DNA from: Firmicutes bacterium UBA3914
GTDB taxonomy: Bacteria > Bacillota > Limnochordia > Darwinibacteriales > Darwinibacteriaceae
Length of the DNA: 37,724 bases
Assembly: GCA_002391385.1 (NCBI GenBank)
Contig: DGEY01000082.1
Coordinates: forward strand, 38,083 to 75,806
Direction of reading: 5' to 3'
Positions 30,209-37,724 of the stretch are shown here, in pieces. The notes beneath the pieces are model-generated. The model was not told the origin of the DNA. It did not search any database and saw nothing but the letters and a program-made list of their open reading frames with translations. The first letter of the stretch is position 1. Every line of letters begins with the position of its first letter. A program made the translations under genes and the position numbers.

Positions 30209-32488
30209 TCAGCCAGGGTATGCCACCTGCAGGCTGCCCGTTTCCGGCCCCAGTTGGAAGGCCTGGGGGCCGATCTCCATCTGAACTTTGCCTGTACCTT
30301 GGAGATAGGTGATGGTCACATCCTCGGGAGTTATCAGCAGCTCCAGGAGGGCATCTCCAACCTGCAGCTTAAAGCGCAGCTCCGACCAGGCCTCCGGCAG
30401 CCTGGGGTTGATCTTTAGCACCTGGTTTTCCACGCGCACGCCGGCAAAGCCGTGCACCGCGGCCTGCCACAGTCCCCCCAGGGAAGCGGCGTGCAGCCCG
30501 TGGGCGCTGTTCTGTAGGCCATCGCTTAAGTCGATGCGGCTGGCCTTTTGGAAGTAACGGTAAGCCTCTGCTTTGAGCCCCAGATCGCTGGCCACGGCGC
30601 TGTGGATCGCCGCGCTGAGGGAGGAATCGTGCATGGTCTTGGGCTCGTAAAATTCCCAGTTCACCCGCTTTTCCGCTGGGGTGAACTCCCCAGGGAGCAG
30701 ATGCAGGAGCATGATCACATCGGCCTGCTTCAGCACCTGGGATTCGTTGATCTCCCGCCAGCTGTACACCTTCTGCAGCTCCCCGGGGGTTTCCCGGTAC
30801 TGGAGCACATCGATTTCCTTGAGCTCCAGGAACCCGGTAAACTGCTCCAAAAGCTCGCCCCTCCGGGGCAGGCGGATCTTTTGGGCGATCTCCTCCCAAA
30901 GCTCCGCTTCCGCCTGGGAAAACCCCCACCTCTCCACAAGCTCCCGGCAGGCCAGCTTCTCCAGGAGCTCTTTGGCGAAGAGGAGGTGCTTTTGCACCAG
31001 CAGGTTGGTGTAGTAGTTGTTGTCCACCCTTTCTTTGTACTCATCGGGACCCATGATATCCTTCAGCTCGTAGCAGTCTTCCCCTGCATTGTACTCCACC
31101 CGGCTGGCCCAGAACCTGGCACCCAGCAGCACCACCTCCGCCCCGTACTGCTCCAGGAAGCGGCGGTCGCCGGTAACCTCCAGGTAGCGCGCGATCGCGT
31201 AGGCAATATCCGCGGTGATGTGCTGCTGGTAGATGCCGGTGAGGATGGGGATGGGCTTTTTGGTCTCGAAATCGATGGCACCCACTTTGGGCGTGGTTTC
31301 ATCGCCGGTATCTGCGCTTTCCCAGGGAAACATGGCGCCCTCGTAGCCGTTTTCCTTGGCCTTGCGCAAAGCCCCCGGCAGCGTATGGTGGCGGTAGCGC
31401 AGCTGCAGTTTGGCCACTTCTGGGAACACATGGAGGAAGAAGGGCTGGATGAAGATCTCCGTATCCCAAAAGACGTGCCCCCGGTAACCTTCGCCGCTTA
31501 AGCCCTTGGCGGCAACGCTCACCCGGTAATCATGCCAGGAAGCCATCTGCATCAGGTGGAAAAGGGCAAAGCGCAGGGCCAGCTGGTCAAAGTCGGGGCC
31601 GGCAAGGCTCAGATCCGCCCGCTCCCAGCGCTTTTCCCAGGCCCTTTTGTGTTCCTCCACCGCCTGGGCCAAACCCCGCTTCTGGGCCCGCAGATTGGCG
31701 TTCAGCGCCGCGGCCAGGAGCTGTTCCTGGCTTTTTTGCAGGTCCTTGAACTCCAGGTCCCGGGAGCTGTAGGTGGTCACGAGCTTGTCCAAACCCGCGG
31801 CCTCTCCCTGCTCCGCCTGGAACTCCACCCAGAAATCGATGCGGCGGGGGCCGTTCAGATACCCTTCACCCAAGACATGCCCCTGCACGTGATGGGAGGC
31901 GGCCTGCACCACCAAGTACTTGTGCTCGTAGGTCTCGCTCACCAGGTAAATCCCCCGCTCCCCAAAGGTGGAGGCCTCCACGGGGGCGCAGTGCTGGGTG
32001 CCGCTGTTGGTCACCTGCCCGTCCAGGCGGGAGAGGGCGCGGATGGGCCCGCTGTAGTTCTCGGGCGTCACTGCCACACGCAGTCCGGCCAGGTGATGAT
32101 CGTGGATGGACACAAAGCGGAAAAAGCGCAGGGTGCTGATCCGGCCCTGCGGGCTCTGCCAGCGCACAAACCGCTCCAGGGTGCCCTCCCTCAAGCGGAG
32201 CACCCGGTAGTAATCGAGGATTTCCCCCTGCGTGAGATCAAAGCGCTCGCCGCAGATGGTGATCTCCAAACTCAGCCAATCCGGTAGGTTGGGAAGCTCG
32301 GTAACCTCCCGGGGGGCCGCATCAAACAGTCCCGCAAGGTAGGTGCCGGGGGTCCTGTCCCGGTAGGCTTCTTCCGTTGCGCCGCGAGTGCCCAGATAGC
32401 CATTTGCTAAGGTGAATAAACTCTCGTAATGTCCGGTGTTCTTGCTGAAGTTCGCTTCTACCAAATCCCAGCGGGGATCGAATGCCAT
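30209..32488 (-). CDS. GH65 alpha-glucoside phosphorylase (kojibiose/nigerose-phosphorylase-like)
   Basis: Inverting phosphorolysis of an alpha-glucosidic disaccharide to beta-glucose 1-phosphate; cytosolic. 759 aa, usual GH65 length. N-terminal beta-sandwich (FSKNTGHYESLFTLANGYLG), linker, (alpha/alpha)6 barrel, C-terminal beta cap (HGLHAASLGGLWQAAVHGF). The barrel has GHVFWDTEIFIQPFF and the catalytic acid Glu483 in DIMGPDEYKERVDNNYYTN. The segment ESADTGDETTPK resembles the kojibiose and nigerose phosphorylase group rather than the maltose (NGEECH) or trehalose (NGEECS) groups, as I recall those. Start ATG 32488 has GGAGGAAGG upstream. It is the last gene of the LacI-SBP-permease operon (11-bp gap). 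No beta-phosphoglucomutase gene is in the operon. Subfamily moderately certain. Confidence 0.88.
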   Translation of the reverse strand: MAFDPRWDLVEANFSKNTGHYESLFTLANGYLGTRGATEEAYRDRTPGTYLAGLFDAAPREVTELPNLPDWLSLEITICGERFDLTQGEILDYYRVLRLREGTLERFVRWQSPQGRISTLRFFRFVSIHDHHLAGLRVAVTPENYSGPIRALSRLDGQVTNSGTQHCAPVEASTFGERGIYLVSETYEHKYLVVQAASHHVQGHVLGEGYLNGPRRIDFWVEFQAEQGEAAGLDKLVTTYSSRDLEFKDLQKSQEQLLAAALNANLRAQKRGLAQAVEEHKRAWEKRWERADLSLAGPDFDQLALRFALFHLMQMASWHDYRVSVAAKGLSGEGYRGHVFWDTEIFIQPFFLHVFPEVAKLQLRYRHHTLPGALRKAKENGYEGAMFPWESADTGDETTPKVGAIDFETKKPIPILTGIYQQHITADIAYAIARYLEVTGDRRFLEQYGAEVVLLGARFWASRVEYNAGEDCYELKDIMGPDEYKERVDNNYYTNLLVQKHLLFAKELLEKLACRELVERWGFSQAEAELWEEIAQKIRLPRRGELLEQFTGFLELKEIDVLQYRETPGELQKVYSWREINESQVLKQADVIMLLHLLPGEFTPAEKRVNWEFYEPKTMHDSSLSAAIHSAVASDLGLKAEAYRYFQKASRIDLSDGLQNSAHGLHAASLGGLWQAAVHGFAGVRVENQVLKINPRLPEAWSELRFKLQVGDALLELLITPEDVTITYLQGTGKVQMEIGPQAFQLGPETGSLQVAYPG

Positions 32489-32499
32489 CTACCTTCCTC

Positions 32500-33849
32500 C
32501 TAGCCCTTAGTTCCTGTAAAACTGATTCCTTCCACGAAGTACTGCTGGAAGACGATGAATAAAACTAGCACCGGTAATGCGGAAATGAACGTTCCGGCCA
32601 GAATAGGGCCCCAATCGAAGGTGGCGGCCCCGTAGGCCCGCTGCAAATTGAGCAGACCGATGGTCAAGGGATACTTATCCGCGGGTGAAGTGATCACCAC
32701 CAGGGGCCAGAAAAACTCGTTCCACACGCTCTGGAAGGTCAAGATGGTCAGGGCCCCCAGAGCTGGCCTGGCCAAGGGAAACATGATGCGCCAGAAAATG
32801 GTGTAGGTGCTGGCGCCATCAATGCGGGCCGACTCCTCCAGGCTCGCCGGCAGACGTTCGAAGAACTGCTTCATGATGAACACGGAGCTCGCCCCAACCA
32901 GGCCCGAGATGATCAGGCCGCTGTAGGTATTGAGCAGCGTGGACACACCAAAGAGCTTGGAGAGGCCGAAGATGCCGTCCCGCAGCACCAGGTAATTGGA
33001 GATGAAGGTGACCTGCCCCGGGATCATCATGGAAAAGAGCATAAAGGCAAAAATGCCAGTTCTGCCTGGGAACCTCAGCCGAGCCAGGGCATAGCCCGCC
33101 ATGGAGGCAAAGAGCAGCGTGGTCAAAACCCGCACCGCCGCCAAAAACAGCGAGTTGCGGATCCAGAGGGTAAAGAGCTGTTTACCCGTGCTCACGCTGT
33201 AATTCTCCCTGAACACCCTGGCGTAGTTGGCAAATACATAGGGCAGCAGCCCCGCGCTCACGTTGTTCCAGCTCTGGGTGCGGCCAAGACGCTCAATGCG
33301 GTTGGGCGCAAGCGTCGCGGAGACAAACTGCTGGCGCATGGGTACAGTGAGGTCCATGGGCACTTCCCCCAAGGTGACTGGGGCAGTGTTCACCAAGGTG
33401 AAGCGGTAGGTGGTGAGCAGCCCATCCTCCAGGGGCTCCCTGCCCACTTCCTGCAGATCCACCACCTGGACATAGTCCGAGGCCCAGTGCTCCACCCGCA
33501 GGGCCTGGGCAGCCCCGCCGATCACCCGCCGGGGGATGACCACCTCCGGCGGAGCCGGTTCTTGGCCCGCCTGGGTGTAATAGGTGATTTCAAAGCTGAT
33601 CTGGCCCCCCGGTCCCAGGCCTCCCATCAGCCCGCTACCGCCCCCTTCTTTGGCCAGGCGGTAAGCGGCCGCCCAGTTGCTGGGCTTGAGCTGGTTCACC
33701 ACCAGGCTCGGAGGCCACCCGGTGGGGTTGTCCTTTAAGCTGGAAAGCAGGGCAAAGACAAAGGGGCCCATGAAGGCCACGGAAAACAGCAAGAGAAAAC
33801 AGTAAATCGCGGCCACATTGGCCCAGCGCCTTCTTTGCAGACTAGGCAT
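32500..33849 (-). CDS. Sugar ABC transporter permease, MalG-type, with a large extracytoplasmic insertion
   Basis: Inner-membrane half of an alpha-glucoside importer. 449 aa, against about 275-300 for ordinary MalG-like permeases. TM1 (about 12-36) is followed by the usual SLKDNPTGWPPSLV, then roughly 140 extra residues (about 62-205) rich in beta-strand-like sequence (QISFEITYYTQ; TTYRFTLVNTAPVTLG) before NYARVF and TM2 (about 227). The EAA loop that docks the ATPase is EESARIDGASTYTIFWRIMFP. The insert lies on the outer face, like the P2 loop of MalF, but in the other subunit type. Start ATG 33849 overlaps the upstream permease by 8 bp (SD GGAGGGGG). The ATPase gene is not in the operon. 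Confidence 0.9.
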   Translation of the reverse strand: MPSLQRRRWANVAAIYCFLLLFSVAFMGPFVFALLSSLKDNPTGWPPSLVVNQLKPSNWAAAYRLAKEGGGSGLMGGLGPGGQISFEITYYTQAGQEPAPPEVVIPRRVIGGAAQALRVEHWASDYVQVVDLQEVGREPLEDGLLTTYRFTLVNTAPVTLGEVPMDLTVPMRQQFVSATLAPNRIERLGRTQSWNNVSAGLLPYVFANYARVFRENYSVSTGKQLFTLWIRNSLFLAAVRVLTTLLFASMAGYALARLRFPGRTGIFAFMLFSMMIPGQVTFISNYLVLRDGIFGLSKLFGVSTLLNTYSGLIISGLVGASSVFIMKQFFERLPASLEESARIDGASTYTIFWRIMFPLARPALGALTILTFQSVWNEFFWPLVVITSPADKYPLTIGLLNLQRAYGAATFDWGPILAGTFISALPVLVLFIVFQQYFVEGISFTGTKG

Positions 33850-34966
33850 GGTCCCCCTCCTCCCCCAACACCTTCCGCTGGATGTACACGATCACCGAGG
33901 TGAGGATGGCCAGGAACATGGCTGCCGCGCTGGCCATGCCCACCCGGGGTGTGGCGGAACTGGGGAAGATGTTGGAATAGATGTAATAGGCCAGGGTAAT
34001 GGTGGACTGGCGGGGGGCTTGACCTCCTAAAATGGCCACCTGGTCAAACATCTGCAGGGTTCCGATGAGGCCCATGGTCACCACCAAGAAGGTAATGGGC
34101 TTCAGCTGGGGGATCACGATGTAGCGGATCATATGCCAGCGCTCGGCCCCATCCACCGCCGCGGCCTCGTAGAGCTCCCGGGGGATATCCTGCAGACCCG
34201 CCAGGTACAAAAGCATAAAGGTGGGCGCGGTGGTCCAGATGTTAAAGAGCATGATCGCCCCCAAGGGCACGGGAAAGGCCAAGCTGCCCAAGAAGTTCGG
34301 CCACTTTTTGGTGGTGTTGAACCAGATAATGTCCACCGGGGCCACCTCCCTGGGAGTCAAGAGGCCGAAGCGGACGGCACTGAAAACTACGATAAATGAG
34401 AGCAGCAGGGAAAGGAACAAAAAGCTCGGTTCAAACAAGCTCACCGGCCTTCTGCGCAGCTTTTCCCAGCCCACCAGGGACAGCTGCAAAGCCGCGGCCA
34501 ACAGCAGAAACAGCCCCACAATACCCCGGTATTCCTGGAACTTGGAGATCAGAAAGTTCATCACACCCCGGCGCTGGAAAAACCAGATAAAGATCAAGGT
34601 GATCACCACGGACGAAGTGACGCTGGGCATGTAGTAGGCAGCCCTAAAGAAGTTGATGCCCCGGATCCTTTGGTTGAGCACCAGGGCCAAAACGAGGGCC
34701 AAAACGGTCTGGGCCGTGGTGACAACCAGCATAAAGGTGAGGGAATGCTTCATGGCCAGGGTGAAGTCGATATCCCTAAAGATATTCAGGTAGTTTTTCA
34801 AACCCACCCACTTGGGGGTGGCAAAAAGGTCGTAATCAGTGAAGCTGAAATAGAAAACGCGCACAAAGGCATAGCCAAAAAAGACAATCAGGGTAAACAG
34901 AAAAGGAGCCAGCAGCACATAGGGGGCAAGCCTTTCCCCCAGCCCCTGGGACGAACGCCTGCGCAC
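33842..34966 (-). CDS. Sugar ABC transporter permease, MalF-type, with two extra membrane segments
   Basis: Partner permease of the importer. 374 aa, against about 290-310 for typical UgpA/MalF-like subunits without P2. It begins with APYVLLAPFLFTLIVFF (TM1) and the SFTDYDLFATPKWVGLKNYL segment, then NQRIRGINFFRAAYYMP. After WFFQRRGVMNFLI (to about 140) come two hydrophobic stretches (about 148-165 and 179-200) joined by a basic loop GWEKLRRRP, which ordinary relatives lack. The canonical part then resumes (WTTAPTFMLLYLAGLQDIP). EAA loop: YEAAAVDGAERWHMIRYIVIP. Start GTG 34966 has AAGGAGG upstream. A 13-bp hairpin separates it from the binding-protein gene. Family sure. Confidence 0.9.
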   Translation of the reverse strand: MRRRSSQGLGERLAPYVLLAPFLFTLIVFFGYAFVRVFYFSFTDYDLFATPKWVGLKNYLNIFRDIDFTLAMKHSLTFMLVVTTAQTVLALVLALVLNQRIRGINFFRAAYYMPSVTSSVVITLIFIWFFQRRGVMNFLISKFQEYRGIVGLFLLLAAALQLSLVGWEKLRRRPVSLFEPSFLFLSLLLSFIVVFSAVRFGLLTPREVAPVDIIWFNTTKKWPNFLGSLAFPVPLGAIMLFNIWTTAPTFMLLYLAGLQDIPRELYEAAAVDGAERWHMIRYIVIPQLKPITFLVVTMGLIGTLQMFDQVAILGGQAPRQSTITLAYYIYSNIFPSSATPRVGMASAAAMFLAILTSVIVYIQRKVLGEEGDHA

Positions 34967-34984
34967 AGCTTCTCCCTCCTTGAA

Positions 34985-35014
34985 GGGGACATTTGGGTTG
35001 CCCCAAATGTCCCC
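34985..35014. repeat. 13-bp intercistronic inverted repeat between SBP and permease genes
   Basis: GGGGACATTTGGG (34985-34997), loop TTGC, CCCAAATGTCCCC (35002-35014): perfect. There is no T-run. It sits 8 bp after the SBP stop and just before the permease SD. Such hairpins after binding-protein genes commonly protect the upstream mRNA or attenuate read-through. Confidence 0.8.
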
Positions 35015-35021
35015 GCTGGAT

Positions 35022-36263
35022 TTATCTTCCCATTACCGCATCTAACCGCTGCTGGGCCTCCTGGAGAGCCTCTTCCACAGTGGCCTGCTTGCTCATGACC
35101 GCGGACAGGGCCTGGTCGATGGGACCGGTCCAGTCGCCGCCGTAGGACCCGAAGCTGAAGGGCAGGACGTTGCCATCGGAAGCGCCCAAGAAGACCACGT
35201 AGTTGGCCTGGGCTTCCGGATCATCCTGCTGGAAGTAGGGGTTATCGGCCAGAGCTTCCCGGCTGGGGATGGCCAGACCCCGCTCCAGTACCCACTGCTG
35301 CACTTCGGGGCTGGTGAGGATTTCCAGCACCTGGAAGGCCGCCTCTTTGTGGGCGGAGGCTGCGTTCATACCCCAAGCCACGGTATACACGAAGTTACCC
35401 CGCTGACCCGTTCCGGGATGCTTGGGCATGAGGCAGGCGCCGTACTGGAGGTTGGGTGCATCGCTCTTCAGGGCACCGATGATCCAGGCACCTTCCAAAG
35501 CCACCGCAACCTGTTCAGAAGCGAGGGCACCGCCGCCCCAACCCTGGGAGATGTCCTGCGGCATGACGCCTACGCCGGTCTCAGCCATGCCGGTGTACCA
35601 CTTGATTGCTTCCACAAAGGCCGGGTCGGAAAGATCGCTCTTGCCTTCCGCATTGAAGGGGGTAAAGCCTGCTGCAAAGGCCAAAGCGCCAAAGCGGGCA
35701 AACTCAGGCTGCAGGGCCAGGCCGTAGATGTCGGGATCGATGGCGGCTACCTGCTCCAGCTTGGCGTAGAAGGTATCCCAGGTGTCCTCGTTGTTGGGAT
35801 ACTCCACACCTGCGTAATCAAACAGGTCTTTGTTGTAGAAGACCGCCAGGGTGTTGAAGTCTTTGGGAATGCCGTAAATCGTGCCATCCACGGTAAAGGC
35901 ATCAAGCAGCGAAGGGATGATGTCTTCTGGCTTCAGTACAGTTGACTTTTCCAGATAAGCGTTGAGGGGTTCCACTACGCCGCTTTGGATCAGCGAACCT
36001 GCCCACAGAACGTCCATGTAGAAGAGATCAGGCGCGGTTCCCGCCGAGAGGGCGTTGATGATATAGCGCTGGAAGTCATCGGCCACAGGCTCGTACTGCA
36101 CAGTAATGCCCGTGCCCTCCAGGGCTGGACGTACGAACAGCTCGATCATCTCTTCCACGATGATCGTGTCATTGCCTCCAAAACCGCCAATCCTGATGTG
36201 CTGGGCACCTGCCACAGATGCCGCCAAGAACACCACAAGAAGCGCTAAACTCAGTCGTTTCAA
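35022..36263 (-). CDS. Sugar ABC transporter substrate-binding protein (type I signal peptide)
   Basis: Extracytoplasmic solute-binding protein, family 1, 413 aa. Signal peptide MKRLSLALLVVFLAASVAGA with cleavage expected after Ala20 (A-x-A, VAGA-Q). No Cys is near, so it is not a lipoprotein, unlike most Gram-positive binding proteins. The mature part has GTAPDLFYMDVLWAGSLIQ, the hinge-region GTIYGIPKDFNTLAVFYNKDLF and the C-lobe VAVALEGAWIIGAL typical of maltose/trehalose-type SBPs. Start is TTG 36263 with GAGGAGGG upstream. The operon order is regulator, SBP, MalF-type, MalG-type, GH65, which predicts an alpha-glucoside disaccharide as ligand. The free soluble form suggests a periplasm (diderm cell). 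Confidence 0.92.
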   Translation of the reverse strand: MKRLSLALLVVFLAASVAGAQHIRIGGFGGNDTIIVEEMIELFVRPALEGTGITVQYEPVADDFQRYIINALSAGTAPDLFYMDVLWAGSLIQSGVVEPLNAYLEKSTVLKPEDIIPSLLDAFTVDGTIYGIPKDFNTLAVFYNKDLFDYAGVEYPNNEDTWDTFYAKLEQVAAIDPDIYGLALQPEFARFGALAFAAGFTPFNAEGKSDLSDPAFVEAIKWYTGMAETGVGVMPQDISQGWGGGALASEQVAVALEGAWIIGALKSDAPNLQYGACLMPKHPGTGQRGNFVYTVAWGMNAASAHKEAAFQVLEILTSPEVQQWVLERGLAIPSREALADNPYFQQDDPEAQANYVVFLGASDGNVLPFSFGSYGGDWTGPIDQALSAVMSKQATVEEALQEAQQRLDAVMGR

Positions 36264-36328
36264 GCTAGACCCTCCTCGTTTTTTTCTCCTTCAGTCCACT
36301 CCACTTACCTTCCTCCTGCGACACCCCC

Positions 36329-37357
36329 TTACCGCAACACCTCCTTGCTGCGCACGGGGCCGCTGGAGCCCCGCTGCACCAGCGTGCAGGGCAGGTCCAC
36401 ATGCCTGGGAGTGTAACCGGGATCGTTGATCATGCCGATCAGCTCCCGGGCCGCCAACCTCCCAAAGACATACATGTCCTGCCGAATGGTGGTCAGCGGC
36501 GGGCTGACGTGCAGGGCAAAATCCTGATCGTCAAAGCCCACCACTGAAATATCTTCAGGAACACCGCGGCCCATGGCCTGCAGCTGCTCCAGGGCGCCAA
36601 CCGCCATGAGGTCGCTGGCCACAAACAGGGCCGTGAGCTCCGGGTTAACGGTGAGAAGGTGCTGGGCACCCCTGCGGCCCGATTCCTTGCTGAAATCGCC
36701 TTCGAAGATATAGCTCTCCTTGATGGCCAGGCCGCTGTCGCGCATCCCCTGCTCATAACCTAAACGGCGCTGATGGCTGACCCAGGCCCCGCTGTGCCCG
36801 TTGATCAGGCCGATGTTCCGGTGCCCCAGGGAAACTAGGTGTTCAACCGCTTTGCGGGCCCCCAAGACGTTATCCACCGAAACGTACGTGGCCCTGGGCC
36901 CGTGCACTGGCACATCCACCAGCACAATGGGGAAATCCATCTGGGGAAGATGGCCGATCAGGTCCTCATCGATGCGTAATCCCGAGATAACCGCGCCCCC
37001 CAGGCCCCTCTGCCTGCACTGCATGACCACCTCTTCCGCCGTCTGCAGCCTTTGGGTGGCAAAGAGCATCAGGTTCAAGTCGTGGGCGGTGGCCTCGTCC
37101 ATCAGGCCGCTGATCATCAGGGTGATGAACTGGTTCTGGAAGGTTTCCCGATCCAAGGAGTAGAGGCCAATCGCGCTGCTTTTGCCCATGACCAGCTGCT
37201 GGGCAACCCGGTTCGGGACATAATTCAGGGCCTGTGCCGCCTCCATGATCTTTTTTCGGGTTTCCTCGCTCACATCGCTGTGCCCGTTCAAGGCCCGGGA
37301 CACGGTGGTCACCGAAAACCCCGCTAAGCGGGCGACGTCCTTCAGTGTAGCCGCCAT
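36329..37357 (-). CDS. LacI-family transcriptional regulator of the GH65 sugar operon
   Basis: A 342-aa repressor. The N-terminal HTH TLKDVARLAGFSVTTVSRAL is followed by the hinge-helix region YVPNRVAQQLVMGKS, then a periplasmic-binding-like effector domain with IGLYSLDRETFQN, FPIVLVDVPVHG, VSVDNVLGARKAVEHLVSLGH, IGLINGHSG and DISVVGFDDQDFALHVSPPL. ATG 37357 follows AGGGGATG; the longer frame to 37429 runs through the operators. Two identical 18-bp palindromes just upstream are its likely operators. It heads the minus-strand operon (66 bp before the SBP gene), so it is presumably autoregulated along with the transporter and GH65 genes. The effector is probably the imported sugar. Confidence 0.94.
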   Translation of the reverse strand: MAATLKDVARLAGFSVTTVSRALNGHSDVSEETRKKIMEAAQALNYVPNRVAQQLVMGKSSAIGLYSLDRETFQNQFITLMISGLMDEATAHDLNLMLFATQRLQTAEEVVMQCRQRGLGGAVISGLRIDEDLIGHLPQMDFPIVLVDVPVHGPRATYVSVDNVLGARKAVEHLVSLGHRNIGLINGHSGAWVSHQRRLGYEQGMRDSGLAIKESYIFEGDFSKESGRRGAQHLLTVNPELTALFVASDLMAVGALEQLQAMGRGVPEDISVVGFDDQDFALHVSPPLTTIRQDMYVFGRLAARELIGMINDPGYTPRHVDLPCTLVQRGSSGPVRSKEVLR

Positions 37358-37373
37358 GCAATCATCCCCTGTT

Positions 37374-37391
37374 ATCCGAAACGTTTCGGAT
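37374..37391. promoter_or_regulatory. LacI-type operator O1
   Basis: Perfect 18-bp palindrome ATCCGAAACGTTTCGGAT with the central CG typical of LacI/GalR sites, 16 bp upstream of the regulator's ATG. An identical copy lies 54 bp away centre to centre. Confidence 0.85.
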
Positions 37392-37427
37392 CCCAACCAA
37401 AAGAAAACGGAGTTTCCTTTCCCCCTC

Positions 37428-37445
37428 ATCCGAAACGTTTCGGAT
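37428..37445. promoter_or_regulatory. LacI-type operator O2
   Basis: Second exact copy of ATCCGAAACGTTTCGGAT. The 54-bp spacing, about five helical turns, would put both copies on one DNA face. Lying between divergent genes, the pair could also control the lipoprotein gene at 37626. Confidence 0.85.
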
Positions 37446-37625
37446 TCATTCGTTGATAATAATACAACGTGAACTTAGCAATTCCTTCCCATGATCCCGA
37501 TTTTTTTCAGCCCAGCAGGATACCAAAAGTCACCTTTTGTCCAGAAAGGCCCACCGCCAGCAGGATTGGGGCCGCTCCAGGAAGAATTTGATCCAAAAAT
37601 CCACTTACAACGAGGGGGTAAACAG

Positions 37626-37724
37626 ATGAAAAGGCACAGTCGTTGGTTCTTTTGCGTGGTTCTGCTGGCCGCGGCCTTGTTACTCTGGGGCTGTTGGGGA
37701 GGTGGCACTAAGAAGGAGCAAACC
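37626..37724 (+). CDS. Lipoprotein, 3' partial (N-terminal signal only)
   Basis: The first 33 codons of a gene cut off by the window edge. ATG 37626 follows GAGGGGG. The sequence is a lipoprotein signal: basic MKRHSRW, hydrophobic FFCVVLLAAALLL, then lipobox LWGC with Cys22, then a Gly-rich GGGTKKEQ linker. This is the usual start of a second sugar-binding protein or another anchored lipoprotein, but the body is not visible. It is divergent from the lacI operon and shares its operator region, so it may belong to the same regulon. The region 37446-37625 holds no other gene. Confidence 0.75.
   Translation, partial: MKRHSRWFFCVVLLAAALLLWGCWGGGTKKEQT

Noticed and set aside
1..37724. tRNA, rRNA, CRISPR array, transposase, phage genes
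   Set aside because: Nothing resembling cloverleaf 3' ends, regular spaced repeats, DDE motifs or integrases was seen on reading; a tRNAscan/Infernal run would settle it.

Overview
The window looks like a GC-rich (by eye about 60%), saccharolytic, probably anaerobic member of the Bacillota. The reasons are consensus GGAGG ribosome-binding sites, frequent GTG/TTG starts, an exact CtsR heat-shock box, a CD3324-type regulator, a GPH sugar symporter, GH13 and GH65 alpha-glucoside enzymes and a glutamate 2,3-aminomutase. One sugar-binding protein has a type I signal peptide instead of a lipobox. That hints at a diderm lineage (Limnochordia, Halanaerobia or similar), but it is an inference only. 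No rRNA, tRNA, CRISPR array or insertion sequence was seen.

Layout. 1-1835: end of a secreted subtilisin-like protease. 1978-2346: an ArsC/Spx-like thioredoxin-fold gene whose catalytic Cys codon is TGA, followed by a hairpin that fits a bacterial SECIS, so a probable selenoprotein. 2430-6943: DUF454 membrane protein, phosphofructokinase, prolyl oligopeptidase and an HNH nuclease. 7055-8712: Hsp20 under a CtsR box, a DUF1858 protein and a methyltransferase. 8843-10126: an ECF sigma factor with three small unknown proteins. 10190-14753: diguanylate cyclase, CD3324-type regulator, chemoreceptor and galE. 14895-17427: exonuclease III, a SAP/SEC-C protein and an HD hydrolase. 17521-20512: GPH symporter plus oligo-1,6-glucosidase. 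20678-24145: EamA exporter, then a cyclic-2,3-diphosphoglycerate-synthase-like GTPase paired with ornithine aminotransferase. 24334-27741: serine biosynthesis (serC divergent from serA-DUF1015). 27772-29989: two radical SAM genes, the second a glutamate 2,3-aminomutase behind a structured leader. 30209-37357: a LacI-regulated sugar operon (regulator, binding protein, two permeases with unusual insertions, GH65 phosphorylase). The window ends in the first codons of a lipoprotein gene.

How the genes work together. Two alpha-glucoside systems are present: ion-coupled uptake with hydrolysis (GPH + GH13), and ABC uptake with phosphorolysis (SBP-permeases-GH65). Neither the ABC ATPase nor beta-phosphoglucomutase is encoded here, so both must come from elsewhere. 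PfkA would feed the resulting sugar phosphates into glycolysis, and SerA/SerC draw 3-phosphoglycerate off to serine. Beta-glutamate from the aminomutase would serve osmoprotection.

The strongest unexpected signals are the TGA/SECIS gene, the promoter-repeat-terminator leader of the aminomutase, the twin 18-bp LacI-type palindromes, and the large insertions in both sugar permeases. Intergenic stretches over 300 bases: only 1836-2429, which the selenoprotein gene and a terminator fill.
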